Below, in pieces: positions 28,824-36,272 of a stretch of DNA of 61,158 nt. A program made the translations under genes and the position numbers. Position 1 is the stretch's first letter, and every line of letters begins with the position of its first letter. Origin of the DNA: Streptococcus suis. Its GTDB lineage: Bacteria; Bacillota; Bacilli; Lactobacillales; Streptococcaceae. The notes below the pieces were generated by a model, which did not search any database, was not told the origin of the DNA, and saw only the letters and a list, made by a program, of their open reading frames with translations. Location of the stretch: NCBI RefSeq assembly GCF_002960625.1, contig NZ_POJH01000033.1, forward strand, positions 1-61,158. The letters are read 5' to 3'.

Positions 28824-28886
28824 CTATCTAAAATAGCCGTAGAAATAAGTATGATTAGCTGAATGATTTTGACACATTAGTAACAT
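28824..28886 (-). CDS. Leader peptide, 20 codons, Tyr/Phe rich
   Basis: ATG 28886 with AAAGGA 8-13 nt upstream, about 32 nt after the predicted transcript start. The peptide ends HTYFYGYFR before TAG at 28824-28826. Three Tyr and two Phe codons fall within six consecutive positions and there is no Trp. Slow decoding at these codons would hold the ribosome close to the stop and change folding of the downstream RNA. The region around the stop (TTTTAGAT) can itself pair with ATCTAAA at 28719-28725. Being too short for gene callers, it would be missed in routine annotation. Confidence 0.6.
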   Translation of the reverse strand: MLLMCQNHSANHTYFYGYFR

Positions 28887-28924
28887 TTCTGTTTTCCTTT
28901 CTAATTGATTTTTAATTCTTACTT

Positions 28925-28953
28925 ATCTTAATGCATTTTCAAGCATTTGTCAA
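28925..28953 (-). promoter_or_regulatory. Promoter of the importer operon
   Basis: TTGACA (28948-28953), exactly 17 bp spacer, TAAGAT (28925-28930). This is a strong sigma-70-type promoter, which fits control by premature termination downstream rather than by initiation. Confidence 0.75.
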
Positions 28954-29084
28954 CAAAAATTGCTTAAATTTTCAGATTTTTTAACTTTTTTCCGAAAATC
29001 TTTTAATAATTTCATGGAAAAAGAGGCTGGGCAAAAAAAAACAACCTCGCTTCTCAGGGTTCGTGTCAACATCTCAACGCAGTG

Positions 29085-29136
29085 GTTGATTGGCAGATTT
29101 GTTCGTGTTTTACACTCCAAATCTGACCTAATCAAC
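29085..29136. repeat. Inverted repeat, probable dispersed intergenic repeat element
   Basis: GTTGATTGGCAGATTTG pairs with CAAATCTGACCTAATCAAC apart from three to five bases near the centre. It is followed by a G-rich run (GCGGGGGCGGG) and preceded by GAGGCTGGGC. The base composition differs sharply from the AT-rich surroundings. The whole 29020-29200 stretch looks like a mobile or dispersed intergenic element of the S. suis type, which is inference. Confidence 0.5.
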
Positions 29137-29152
29137 TGTGCGGGGGCGGGAA

Positions 29153-29199
29153 GACGAACTCTTTTTTTTGATGCGACGTCTAGCGTCAAAAGAGTTGTC
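29153..29199. terminator. Long hairpin next to the intergenic repeat
   Basis: GACGAACTCTTTT pairs with AAAAGAGTTGTC around an inner TTGATGC/GCGTCAA stem. It may be the boundary of the repeat element or a terminator. Confidence 0.45.
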
Positions 29200-29236
29200 G
29201 ACTTAACAAGACACCTCTACTTTATCATAAAGAAAA

Positions 29237-29277
29237 AGTAGTGAGTACTCTCTCCCGTCGGAGATTTCCTCACTACT
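29237..29277. terminator. Terminator after lacD
   Basis: AGTAGTGAG pairs with CTCACTACT with an inner CTCTCCCGTCGGAG hairpin. It lies 50 bp beyond the lacD stop on the minus strand. No long T-run follows, so efficiency is uncertain. Confidence 0.55.
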
Positions 29278-29327
29278 AATCTTAGTATGTTTTTGACCAG
29301 TCGAGTTCTTTCCCGCTCCCAAAGTTT

Positions 29328-30329
29328 TTATTTGACTTCTACTTTTTCTGTCCAAGGATGAGCAGTAGTTGCCAGAACTTCATTAAGCTCTTCGACATTG
29401 CGACGACCTTGATCAGCCAACCAAGCTTTAGCTGCTTCTTCCCCTTCGCTTGCAAATATAGCTACTGCATCCTTCCAAGTTGCACGTCCACAAAGAACAC
29501 CGTTAAAGCTTGAACCAGCTTCTTTGGCAAAGACTAGTGTTTCCTGGAAGAGTTTCGCAGATACTCCTGCACTCAAATAGATGAATGGCAAGTGGGTGCT
29601 GTCTGTTTGCTCCTTGAAGAAGGCTTTGGCTTCCTCAACTGTATATACTGGCTCTTCATCTGTGTAGCCTTCTACAAAGTTCATATTGACAGGCACTTCA
29701 ACCTTGAGGACATCTGCATTGTAGCGTGGTTTGCTGAATTCGCGCATAGCACCATTGACCTTGTGTGGTTTGAGGGCTGCATACTCACGAGAGGTTACAT
29801 CCATGTCGCTAGCATCGTAGGTCAAGATTTCCACGAAGTAAGGAATATCTTCTGCCACACACTCGCTACCAATGCGTTCTACCCAAGCATGCTTGATGTC
29901 GTTGATTTCTGCCTTGTCATCTACATCATAGTAGAGCAAGATTTTTACGGCATCTGCTCCCAATTCTTTGATGCGTTTTGCGGACCAGTTTGGCAAAAGG
30001 TCTGGCAGACGACCTGGTGTGGAAGCATCGTAACCAGTTTTTTCATAAGCAGCGATAAAGCCACAGTCCGCATGGCGCAATTCAGAAGCTGGAACACCGT
30101 ATTCCGCATCCAAAAGGATGGAGCTTGCATAAGGCGTCAAATCGCTTGAGATGACTTTTTTGAAGTCAATCAAAATATCATCTCCAAATTCGCCACCACC
30201 TGCTGCCGCAGCCAAAAGGCGTTTCAATGCACCACGTTGGTCAATAGCTAGGGCTGCAATGACTTTGTCGCTGTTTGACAAGCGCGTCATATGGTCAAAT
30301 TTAGCCTGAGAAAGTTGTAATTTTGTCAT
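29328..30329 (-). CDS. lacD: Tagatose-1,6-bisphosphate aldolase family protein (LacD)
   Basis: About 333 residues from ATG 30329 (MTKLQLSQAKFDHMTRLSNS), with AGGAGGAA upstream; the longer start lacks this. Motifs of the class I LacD family: AALAIDQRGALKRLL, LLDAEYGVPAS, the Schiff-base Lys region VKILLYYDVDD, and PFIYLSAGVSA. It cleaves tagatose-1,6-bisphosphate into triose phosphates; LacD enzymes also accept fructose-1,6-bisphosphate. It follows nagA by 75 bp, so a role in amino-sugar catabolism is possible, but no other lac genes are nearby. Confidence 0.88.
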   Translation of the reverse strand: MTKLQLSQAKFDHMTRLSNSDKVIAALAIDQRGALKRLLAAAAGGGEFGDDILIDFKKVISSDLTPYASSILLDAEYGVPASELRHADCGFIAAYEKTGYDASTPGRLPDLLPNWSAKRIKELGADAVKILLYYDVDDKAEINDIKHAWVERIGSECVAEDIPYFVEILTYDASDMDVTSREYAALKPHKVNGAMREFSKPRYNADVLKVEVPVNMNFVEGYTDEEPVYTVEEAKAFFKEQTDSTHLPFIYLSAGVSAKLFQETLVFAKEAGSSFNGVLCGRATWKDAVAIFASEGEEAAKAWLADQGRRNVEELNEVLATTAHPWTEKVEVK

Positions 30330-30404
30330 TAGATTCCTCCTGGAAAATAGTATTACCAATTAAGTTGCTGTTGATATACAACTAGCAGTTTTAGAAGCCT
30401 TTAA

Positions 30405-31553
30405 CTAATTCTCAAATCGTTTCACACCGTCTAAGTAGGTTGCTTGCAATCGTCCTGCATCATCTACGACGATGAAGTCTGCTGCCCGTCCTTCTGCAAT
30501 CTGACCACAAACATGATCAATGTTGACCGAGCGAGCTGGTGCTAGAGAAGCCATTCGAAGGGCATCCGGCAGGGAAACCAATCCCCATTCAACCACATGC
30601 TGAACAGCCTGGATCAACTCTAGAATGGAGCCTGCCAAACTACCATTGTGTTTGAGGCGAGCTGTGCCGTCTTTTACAACGACTTCAAATTCACCCAGTC
30701 GAGAATTTCCTTCACCCATTCCTCCTGCTCGCATACAGTCTGTAATCAATACAGTTTCTTCTGCGCCACGCGCTTTAATGACAACTTCTGCTGCCGCTGG
30801 ATGAACATGGTGACCATCACAAATCATTTCTGCATAAACATTTTTTAAGTTCAGGGCTGCGCCAACCATTCCTGGCTCACGATGATGTAGCCCACTCATA
30901 CCATTGTAGACATGGACGAAGATATTGGCTCCTGCATTTACAGCCGCTTCTGCTTGCGCATAGGTCGCATCACTATGAGCGAGAGCTGTGTGAATGGCCT
31001 TGCTGTTGGCAAATTCGATAAATTCTGTCACGCCTTCTCTTTCTGGCGCAATGGCAATTTTATTGACCAGGCCCTTGGAGAGCTGGTGCCATTTGTCCAA
31101 TTTCTCAATAGATGGATCGCTCATATACTTGGGATTTTGAGCTCCCTTGTATTTTTCTGTAAAGAAGGGACCTTCTAAGAAAATTCCCTGAATCTTGGCA
31201 CCTCTTTCTTGACCTGCATAGGTTCCGATGGTTTCACAGACTGCATCCAAATTTTCTGTGGAATCTGTCAAAGTTGTTGGAAGCCAAGAGGTCACCCCAC
31301 AAGCCAAGAGGCCTTCTGAAATCACCTTGATCCCTTCGAAATCATTGTCCATGACATCGTGAGATGCATAGCCATGAATGTGGGTATCCACCAAACCTGC
31401 TGCCAGATGATAGTCGGAATAATCAATAATATCCCCTTCTGGTTTTTCGGTCAGAATCTTACCAAAAGTACCTGCGTCAGTTACTTCGAGATAGGCATTC
31501 TCTACCTCAGTATCCTTCAAAATAATAGACTTAGCATATATATACTTAGACAC
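30405..31553 (-). CDS. nagA: N-acetylglucosamine-6-phosphate deacetylase
   Basis: A 382-residue amidohydrolase converting GlcNAc-6-P to glucosamine-6-P. Motifs: LVDTHIHGYASHDVMD (metal HxH), EGPFFTEKYKGAQNP (Glu metal ligand), ALAHSDATYAQA, HVYNGMSGLHHREPG and LITDCMRAGG (catalytic Asp). It links GlcNAc or cell-wall sugar catabolism with the downstream aldolase. The promoter overlaps a GntR/NagR-like operator. Confidence 0.93.
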   Translation of the reverse strand: MSKYIYAKSIILKDTEVENAYLEVTDAGTFGKILTEKPEGDIIDYSDYHLAAGLVDTHIHGYASHDVMDNDFEGIKVISEGLLACGVTSWLPTTLTDSTENLDAVCETIGTYAGQERGAKIQGIFLEGPFFTEKYKGAQNPKYMSDPSIEKLDKWHQLSKGLVNKIAIAPEREGVTEFIEFANSKAIHTALAHSDATYAQAEAAVNAGANIFVHVYNGMSGLHHREPGMVGAALNLKNVYAEMICDGHHVHPAAAEVVIKARGAEETVLITDCMRAGGMGEGNSRLGEFEVVVKDGTARLKHNGSLAGSILELIQAVQHVVEWGLVSLPDALRMASLAPARSVNIDHVCGQIAEGRAADFIVVDDAGRLQATYLDGVKRFEN

Positions 31554-31591
31554 GTCCTATCTCCTTAATTCAATATAATATTTCTATGTAC

Positions 31592-31644
31592 TGGTTATAA
31601 CCATATACTAATTGTAGTATATACCAATTTTTCCATAATGTCAA
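31592..31644 (-). promoter_or_regulatory. nagA promoter with NagR/GntR-like operators
   Basis: On the minus strand: TTGACA (31639-31644), 17 bp, TATACT (31616-31621). The -10 is inside TTGGTATATACT, and a second perfect palindrome, TGGTTATAACCA, is at 31592-31603. Streptococcal NagR (GntR family) operators have the form TGGTATA-ACCA, so repression relieved by amino-sugar phosphate is likely. No regulator gene is in the window. Confidence 0.6.
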
Positions 31645-31670
31645 GTAAGGCCGATAACTTTACACAAGAA

Positions 31671-31692
31671 AAAACAGCCTTGCAGCTGTTTC
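31671..31692 (-). terminator. Terminator after ylbF-family gene
   Basis: AAACAGC pairs with GCTGTTT around 6 nt; on the minus strand it is followed by a T-rich run and begins right after the stop codon at 31693. Confidence 0.7.
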
Positions 31693-32031
31693 TTATAATA
31701 ATTCATTCAAAGGTTTAAAAATAATACGTTCTAAATCAGCCACGTAAGTTGCTAATTGCTGTTGTTTTGTAAAGTATTCAACCAAAATTGGATTGGCTTG
31801 AACCTTCTTATTGAAATCCAACATCGTTTTTTGATCTTCCTCAGTTGGAATATCACCCGCTTGTAATTTTTCCTGAATACCTTTTTGGAAGGCGATATAG
31901 CTCTCCAAAATTTCTTTGGCTTCTGGATTGCCCGCAACTGAGACCTTAACAACTTCTACCGCCTTATACTCAGGCAAGTTGCGAATAGCACGTTCCAATT
32001 CATTTGCGATATCATAGATATTTGTTGACAT
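31693..32031 (-). CDS. ylbF: YlbF/YmcA family protein
   Basis: A 112-residue, wholly helical protein starting MSTNIYDIANELERAIRNLP, with AKEILESYIAFQKGIQEKLQ. This is DUF964 (YlbF/YmcA). In Bacillus, YlbF, YmcA and YaaT form a complex with RNase Y that affects mRNA processing and competence. In pneumococcus a homologue sits at the same place between tyrA and aroA. Role in aromatic synthesis is unknown; it is probably an operon passenger. Confidence 0.85.
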   Translation of the reverse strand: MSTNIYDIANELERAIRNLPEYKAVEVVKVSVAGNPEAKEILESYIAFQKGIQEKLQAGDIPTEEDQKTMLDFNKKVQANPILVEYFTKQQQLATYVADLERIIFKPLNELL

Positions 32032-32043
32032 AAACTTTCTCCT

Positions 32044-33147
32044 TTAATCCTGGTGTACCTGGTAGGTAGTTTGCTCCCTCAAACGTTGAGCTGCTTCTTC
32101 CAAGTTCACCTTATTTTTAAACGTAATTTGTAATATACCGTGTATATCTTCACGGTTTTCTTCGTTAATACGAATATTGACAATGGAAATTCCACGCAGG
32201 ACTTCCAAGACCTTCAAAATCGTATCTTCCTCATCGGGAACGCTAAGGAATAAATCATAGAAGGAATCCACACCGGCTCTCTTATGAATTTCCATAGCCT
32301 TGCGGGTCTGACGACCACGTTCAAAGAATTCCCAAATAGCTTCCCTATCTCCAGATTTCAAGACGGTTGAAACTTGGTTCAGGCGGTCTTGAAATTCTGC
32401 AATCCTATCCAAAATCGCTTCTGGATTAGTCATGAGAATACTGGTCCACATACCTGGTTCACTTTCGGCAATCCGGGTCATATCCCGAAAACCACCTGCC
32501 GCAAAATTATTGGTAAAGGGATGATTTTGGGCGTAATCTCCAGCCTGATTCATCAAACTAGAAGCCAAGACATGTGGAAAATGGGAAATCTGACTGGTGA
32601 CCCTATCATGCTCTGCTGCATCAAGCTGGACAAAGCGGGCACCTGTCCCAGACAGTAAATCAGTCAATCGAGGAACTGCATCTGCCTTGGTAGCCTGACA
32701 AGGCGTCATGATATAGTAGGCATTTTCAAACAAGTGGATGTCTGCCGCCGCTGCACCTGACTTATGACTACCCGCCATCGGATGCCCGCCGATAAAGTTG
32801 ATGTTCCTAGGTAAAAGGAACTTCTCCGCTGCAGTCACAATAGCTGACTTGGTTGAACCAGCATCTGTAATCAGAACCCCTTCTTTCAGGTTCGTATGAC
32901 TTAACTTTTCTATCAATTCAAGCGACACTTGAATAGGCACGCTCAGAAGAATCACATCAGCTTGTCCAGCCAATTCTACCAAATCATCTGATAGGTAGTC
33001 CACCATCTTTTGCTCAAGCGCAACCTGTGCAGAAGCTGGATTGGGTTCAAAACCTAGAATTTGATAATCTGGGTGTTGTTTGCGGATACAGAGGGCTAGA
33101 GAACTTCCAATCAGGCCCAGACCGACAATCAAAATCGTTTTTTTCAT
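32044..33147 (-). CDS. tyrA: Prephenate dehydrogenase
   Basis: A 367-residue NAD-dependent enzyme giving 4-hydroxyphenylpyruvate, the tyrosine precursor. Start at ATG 33147 with AGGTCA before it; 8 bp after the aroC stop. NAD loop LIVGLGLIGSSLALCIRKQH, catalytic His region GGHPMAGSHKSG, ISHFPHVLASSLM, and an ACT domain at about 295-367 (VNIRINEENREDIHGILQIT) that normally senses tyrosine. Confidence 0.94.
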   Translation of the reverse strand: MKKTILIVGLGLIGSSLALCIRKQHPDYQILGFEPNPASAQVALEQKMVDYLSDDLVELAGQADVILLSVPIQVSLELIEKLSHTNLKEGVLITDAGSTKSAIVTAAEKFLLPRNINFIGGHPMAGSHKSGAAAADIHLFENAYYIMTPCQATKADAVPRLTDLLSGTGARFVQLDAAEHDRVTSQISHFPHVLASSLMNQAGDYAQNHPFTNNFAAGGFRDMTRIAESEPGMWTSILMTNPEAILDRIAEFQDRLNQVSTVLKSGDREAIWEFFERGRQTRKAMEIHKRAGVDSFYDLFLSVPDEEDTILKVLEVLRGISIVNIRINEENREDIHGILQITFKNKVNLEEAAQRLREQTTYQVHQD

Positions 33148-33154
33148 TGATGAC

Positions 33155-34321
33155 CTAGAAATTTCTAACGTAGTCACGGTGACTAGCCACAGCAACTTTC
33201 AACTCTTCCATATTATCTGAAGAGAATTTTTCCAAGATTTCTGTTGCAATGGTCGTAGCAACTACAGATTCCATAACCACACCAGCTGCTGGAAGAGCCG
33301 TTGGGTCAGAACGCTCCACAGTCGCCTTATAAGGCTCATGCGTGTCAATATCAACGGACATCAAAGGCTTATAGAGGGTTGGAATTGGTTTCATAACACC
33401 ACGGATCACCAAGGGCTCACCATTTGTCATGCCACCTTCAAAACCGCCGAGATTGTTGGTTCTGCGTGTGTAGCCCTCTTGTTTAGACCACATAATTTCA
33501 TCCATGACCTGACTACCTTTTAGGTAGCCTGCTTGGAAACCAACCCCGAACTCTGCTCCTTTAAAAGCATTGATAGAAACAACTGCCTGAGCCAGTTTAG
33601 CATCCAATTTCTTATCCCATTGAACATAGGAACCCAGACCAACAGGTACACCGCCAACAATGGTTTCGACAACACCACCAATGGTATCCCCATCACGCTT
33701 GATTTGGTCAATATAAGCCTTGATTTCCTCTTCACGCTCTTGGTTAACGATGGAAACTTCCGACTTGGCTGCACGTTCTTTAATTTCTGCAACAGTTAAG
33801 CCATCTGGAACATCAATTTCCTTACCACCGAAAACGACAACGTGGTTAGCAATTTCAATATCCAGCTCCGCCAAAATTCGTTTGGCGACGGCGCCGACTG
33901 CCACACGCATGGTTGTTTCACGCGCACTAGAACGCTCCAAGGAATTTCGCAAATCATCAAAACGGTATTTCATACCACCGACCAAATCAGCATGACCTGG
34001 ACGCGGATGTCTGATACGACGCTTGCTCTTGAGCTTGTCCTCAATATCTTCTACAGCCATAATATCCAACCACTTTTGGTGGTCTTTATTAGTGACATTA
34101 AGGGTAATTGGGGCCCCCGTTGTTTTACCATGACGAACACCGGCTGTAATCTCTACACGGTCTGTTTCAATCTGCATACGGCTGCCGCGACCGTAACCAC
34201 CTTGGCGACGTTTCAAGTCCGTATTGATATCTTCTGCAGTCAAAGGAAGACCAGCTGGAACTCCCTCAATGATGGCTGTTAAGCGTGGTCCATGAGACTC
34301 ACCAGCTGTTAAATAACGCAT
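33155..34321 (-). CDS. aroC: Chorismate synthase
   Basis: A 388-residue FMN-dependent enzyme removing phosphate from EPSP. Signatures: [20 protein letters not shown] (signature 1), [20 protein letters not shown] with [20 protein letters not shown], and [17 protein letters not shown]. It lies 2 bp after aroD and upstream of tyrA in the same operon. Confidence 0.96.
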   Translation of the reverse strand: MRYLTAGESHGPRLTAIIEGVPAGLPLTAEDINTDLKRRQGGYGRGSRMQIETDRVEITAGVRHGKTTGAPITLNVTNKDHQKWLDIMAVEDIEDKLKSKRRIRHPRPGHADLVGGMKYRFDDLRNSLERSSARETTMRVAVGAVAKRILAELDIEIANHVVVFGGKEIDVPDGLTVAEIKERAAKSEVSIVNQEREEEIKAYIDQIKRDGDTIGGVVETIVGGVPVGLGSYVQWDKKLDAKLAQAVVSINAFKGAEFGVGFQAGYLKGSQVMDEIMWSKQEGYTRRTNNLGGFEGGMTNGEPLVIRGVMKPIPTLYKPLMSVDIDTHEPYKATVERSDPTALPAAGVVMESVVATTIATEILEKFSSDNMEELKVAVASHRDYVRNF

Positions 34322-34323
34322 AT

Positions 34324-34998
34324 TTAATTCTCCAAAATTTCCAAAAACTTACGTGTATTAGCCAAGGACATCTGTCCAGGAGCCGATACTTCATCCAAAC
34401 TTGCAAAGGTCCAACAAGAACCAGTAATCACCCCTGCAATACGAGTAAGCCTTCCAAGCTCTCCCATTGCAATCGTCGCAAAGGTCTGTTCAGCATTCAA
34501 GGTCTTAAAGCCACGAGTGTAGTTCATCACATCCAAGACATCCTGCTCACTCTTGGCCAAGACTGCCATTTTAACAACTGCGGGCGAAAGACTGGTTAAT
34601 TCAGACATGATTTCCAGATAATTAGCAGGTGTTTCTTCAAAATTATGATAACTCAAGACAAGATTTGGAAATTCCAACATCTGATCAAAGACCGATTGAT
34701 AAGAATAATACTCAAAATCAATATAGTCTGGCTGATAGAGGGCTGCCACTTCCTTAATCAAATCAACATACTCTTGATCTTCCAAATCCAAATAACCACC
34801 TTCTCGTGTTGTTCGGATGGTAAAAATAACTTCCTTGCCATTACATTTTTCAAAAATGGCAGGGGCTACTCTTAAAATGTCCTCTTTGGGAAGATAGTCC
34901 GCTCTCCATTCAATGAGGTCGGCTTCCGCCAAACGTCCTACATCAATGGCCTCTACTTCTTCCAAATTTCTAGGCATAATAGGAACTACTATTTTCAT
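34324..34998 (-). CDS. aroD: 3-dehydroquinate dehydratase, type I
   Basis: A 224-residue class I enzyme. Glu-Trp-Arg-Ala-Asp (EWRAD) near residue 31, the catalytic His in [10 protein letters not shown] (about 120) and the Schiff-base Lys in [14 protein letters not shown] (about 145). Start overlaps the stop of the RlmI-like gene by 4 bp, so it is the second gene of the operon rlmI-like, aroD, aroC, tyrA, ylbF. Confidence 0.94.
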   Translation of the reverse strand: MKIVVPIMPRNLEEVEAIDVGRLAEADLIEWRADYLPKEDILRVAPAIFEKCNGKEVIFTIRTTREGGYLDLEDQEYVDLIKEVAALYQPDYIDFEYYSYQSVFDQMLEFPNLVLSYHNFEETPANYLEIMSELTSLSPAVVKMAVLAKSEQDVLDVMNYTRGFKTLNAEQTFATIAMGELGRLTRIAGVITGSCWTFASLDEVSAPGQMSLANTRKFLEILEN

Positions 34999-36158
34999 TT
35001 TTCTACCCTTATCGTAAAGACCTTGAGGTAATTACTACTTTCATCATTTTTATTGATTGTAAAATCAGCTGGTAAGCGATAGGTCGTAGTATAGCGATGC
35101 TTTTGCGAACCAAAACCTTTCTCAATCTGTTGACGGAATTTCTCAACCGACACATTGGCCGCATTGGTTGAGGCAATGATCATCCCCTTTGGATTTAGGA
35201 TCTCTAGTGACTGGGAAATCAATTTATGATAGTCCTTGGCTACCGAAAATGTCTGTTTTTTATTTCGGGCAAAGCTTGGTGGATCCAGGACAATGACATC
35301 ATAGCTTAATCCCTTGCGCTTGGCATATTTGAAATATTCAAAGACGTCCATGACTACAAAGTGATGATTGTCTAATTCTACACCATTAGCCTTAAAATGA
35401 GCTGTAGAGAGTTCTCGTGACCGTTTAGCTAAATCAACCGAAGTGGTTTCTATTGCTCCTCCCATAGCTGCAGCAACGGAGAAGGCTGCCGTATAAGAAA
35501 ACATATTGAGCAGGGTTTTACCTGTCGCCAGACCATCCACCAGTGAACCGCGTACCTCATGTTGATCGAGGAAAATACCTGTCATCAAGCCGTCATTCAT
35601 GAAAACTTGATAAGCAACACCATTCTCTAAGACGGTGAAATTTTCTGGTGCCTCTTGTCCGTAAAGAAAGGCTGACTCATAATCCACCCCTTTAAAGCGG
35701 ATTTTCTCATAAGCCCCCTTCACCTCTGGAAACACCTCTTGAAAGGCAGAAACGATCTTTTCTTTGATAGAATAAACAAAGGTATTATACCACGAAAAGA
35801 CGGCAAATTCATCATATAAATCAACCGTCAAACCACCAAAATCATCCCCATCTTGATTGAATAAGCGAAAGGCATTGGTCAAGTCTGACTGATAAAAATG
35901 ATTCCGCTTTTGCCGTGCTTTATTAAACAGGTTCACAAAGTAGCTTTCTGTCAATTCTTCTTTGGAGTGACTGTATAACCAGCCAATCCCCTTGTTCTGA
36001 GGAGAAAGATAAGCCTTTCCTAAATAGTTGCCTGCTTCAGAAATTAAATCGACTATCCTATCTTCTGTCACAGAAAGTCCTGAAAAATCAGCACTATCTA
36101 GGAGTTGAATGCCCTTTTTGATCTTCTGCTCTGCAATTCGATTTACCTTTATTTTCAT
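34995..36158 (-). CDS. Class I SAM-dependent rRNA methyltransferase (RlmI/RlmK-like)
   Basis: A 387-residue protein from ATG 36158 ([20 protein letters not shown]), which gives the usual PUA-domain start; the longer frame has no supporting signal. PUA RNA-binding domain about 1-75, then a Rossmann methyltransferase with [17 protein letters not shown] (SAM loop), VVMDVFEYF and [12 protein letters not shown]. Homologues methylate a cytosine C5 in 23S rRNA. The same gene precedes aroD in pneumococcus, so this is conserved linkage. Confidence 0.88.
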   Translation of the reverse strand: MKIKVNRIAEQKIKKGIQLLDSADFSGLSVTEDRIVDLISEAGNYLGKAYLSPQNKGIGWLYSHSKEELTESYFVNLFNKARQKRNHFYQSDLTNAFRLFNQDGDDFGGLTVDLYDEFAVFSWYNTFVYSIKEKIVSAFQEVFPEVKGAYEKIRFKGVDYESAFLYGQEAPENFTVLENGVAYQVFMNDGLMTGIFLDQHEVRGSLVDGLATGKTLLNMFSYTAAFSVAAAMGGAIETTSVDLAKRSRELSTAHFKANGVELDNHHFVVMDVFEYFKYAKRKGLSYDVIVLDPPSFARNKKQTFSVAKDYHKLISQSLEILNPKGMIIASTNAANVSVEKFRQQIEKGFGSQKHRYTTTYRLPADFTINKNDESSNYLKVFTIRVEK

Positions 36159-36207
36159 ATATTTATTATAACACGATTCTGCATATATGCCAAAAAAACT
36201 CCAAACT

Positions 36208-36237
36208 TTGAGGCTTATTTTAAAATTATGGTATAAT
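36208..36237 (+). promoter_or_regulatory. Promoter of the LTA-synthase-like gene
   Basis: TTGAGG (36208-36213), 18 bp, TATAAT (36232-36237), 35 bp before the GTG start. AGAAAGGA at 36249-36256 is the nearest ribosome-binding motif. Confidence 0.6.
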
Positions 36238-36272
36238 GAACTGAGATTTAGAAAGGACCATGAGGTATATTT

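Larger units (their letters stand above)
28641..28918 (-). ncRNA. Candidate transcription attenuator with Tyr/Phe leader peptide
   Basis: From the predicted transcript start (near 28918) to the terminator the leader is about 280 nt. It contains a 20-codon ORF and three RNA elements that compete. Hairpin P (28714-28744) is GTGCC with AGATG pairing with CATCT and GGCAC. The strand ACATCTAAATGG (28717-28728) can instead pair with CCGTTTAGAGTGT (28661-28673) over 12 bp with one bulged G, which would be an antiterminator. The latter is the 5' arm of the terminator (28647-28676). This is the layout of ribosome-mediated attenuation. No T-box consensus (AGGGTGGNACCGCG) is present. Confidence 0.6.

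Noticed and set aside
28641..28918. T-box riboswitch upstream of the importer
   Set aside because: TGGCAC occurs near a terminator, but the AGGGTGGNACCGCG core and the stem I signatures are missing, while a ribosome-binding site and leader ORF are present.
29592..30149. Plus-strand 185-codon frame opposite lacD
   Set aside because: The minus-strand LacD motifs are clear and the antisense frame has no recognisable features.
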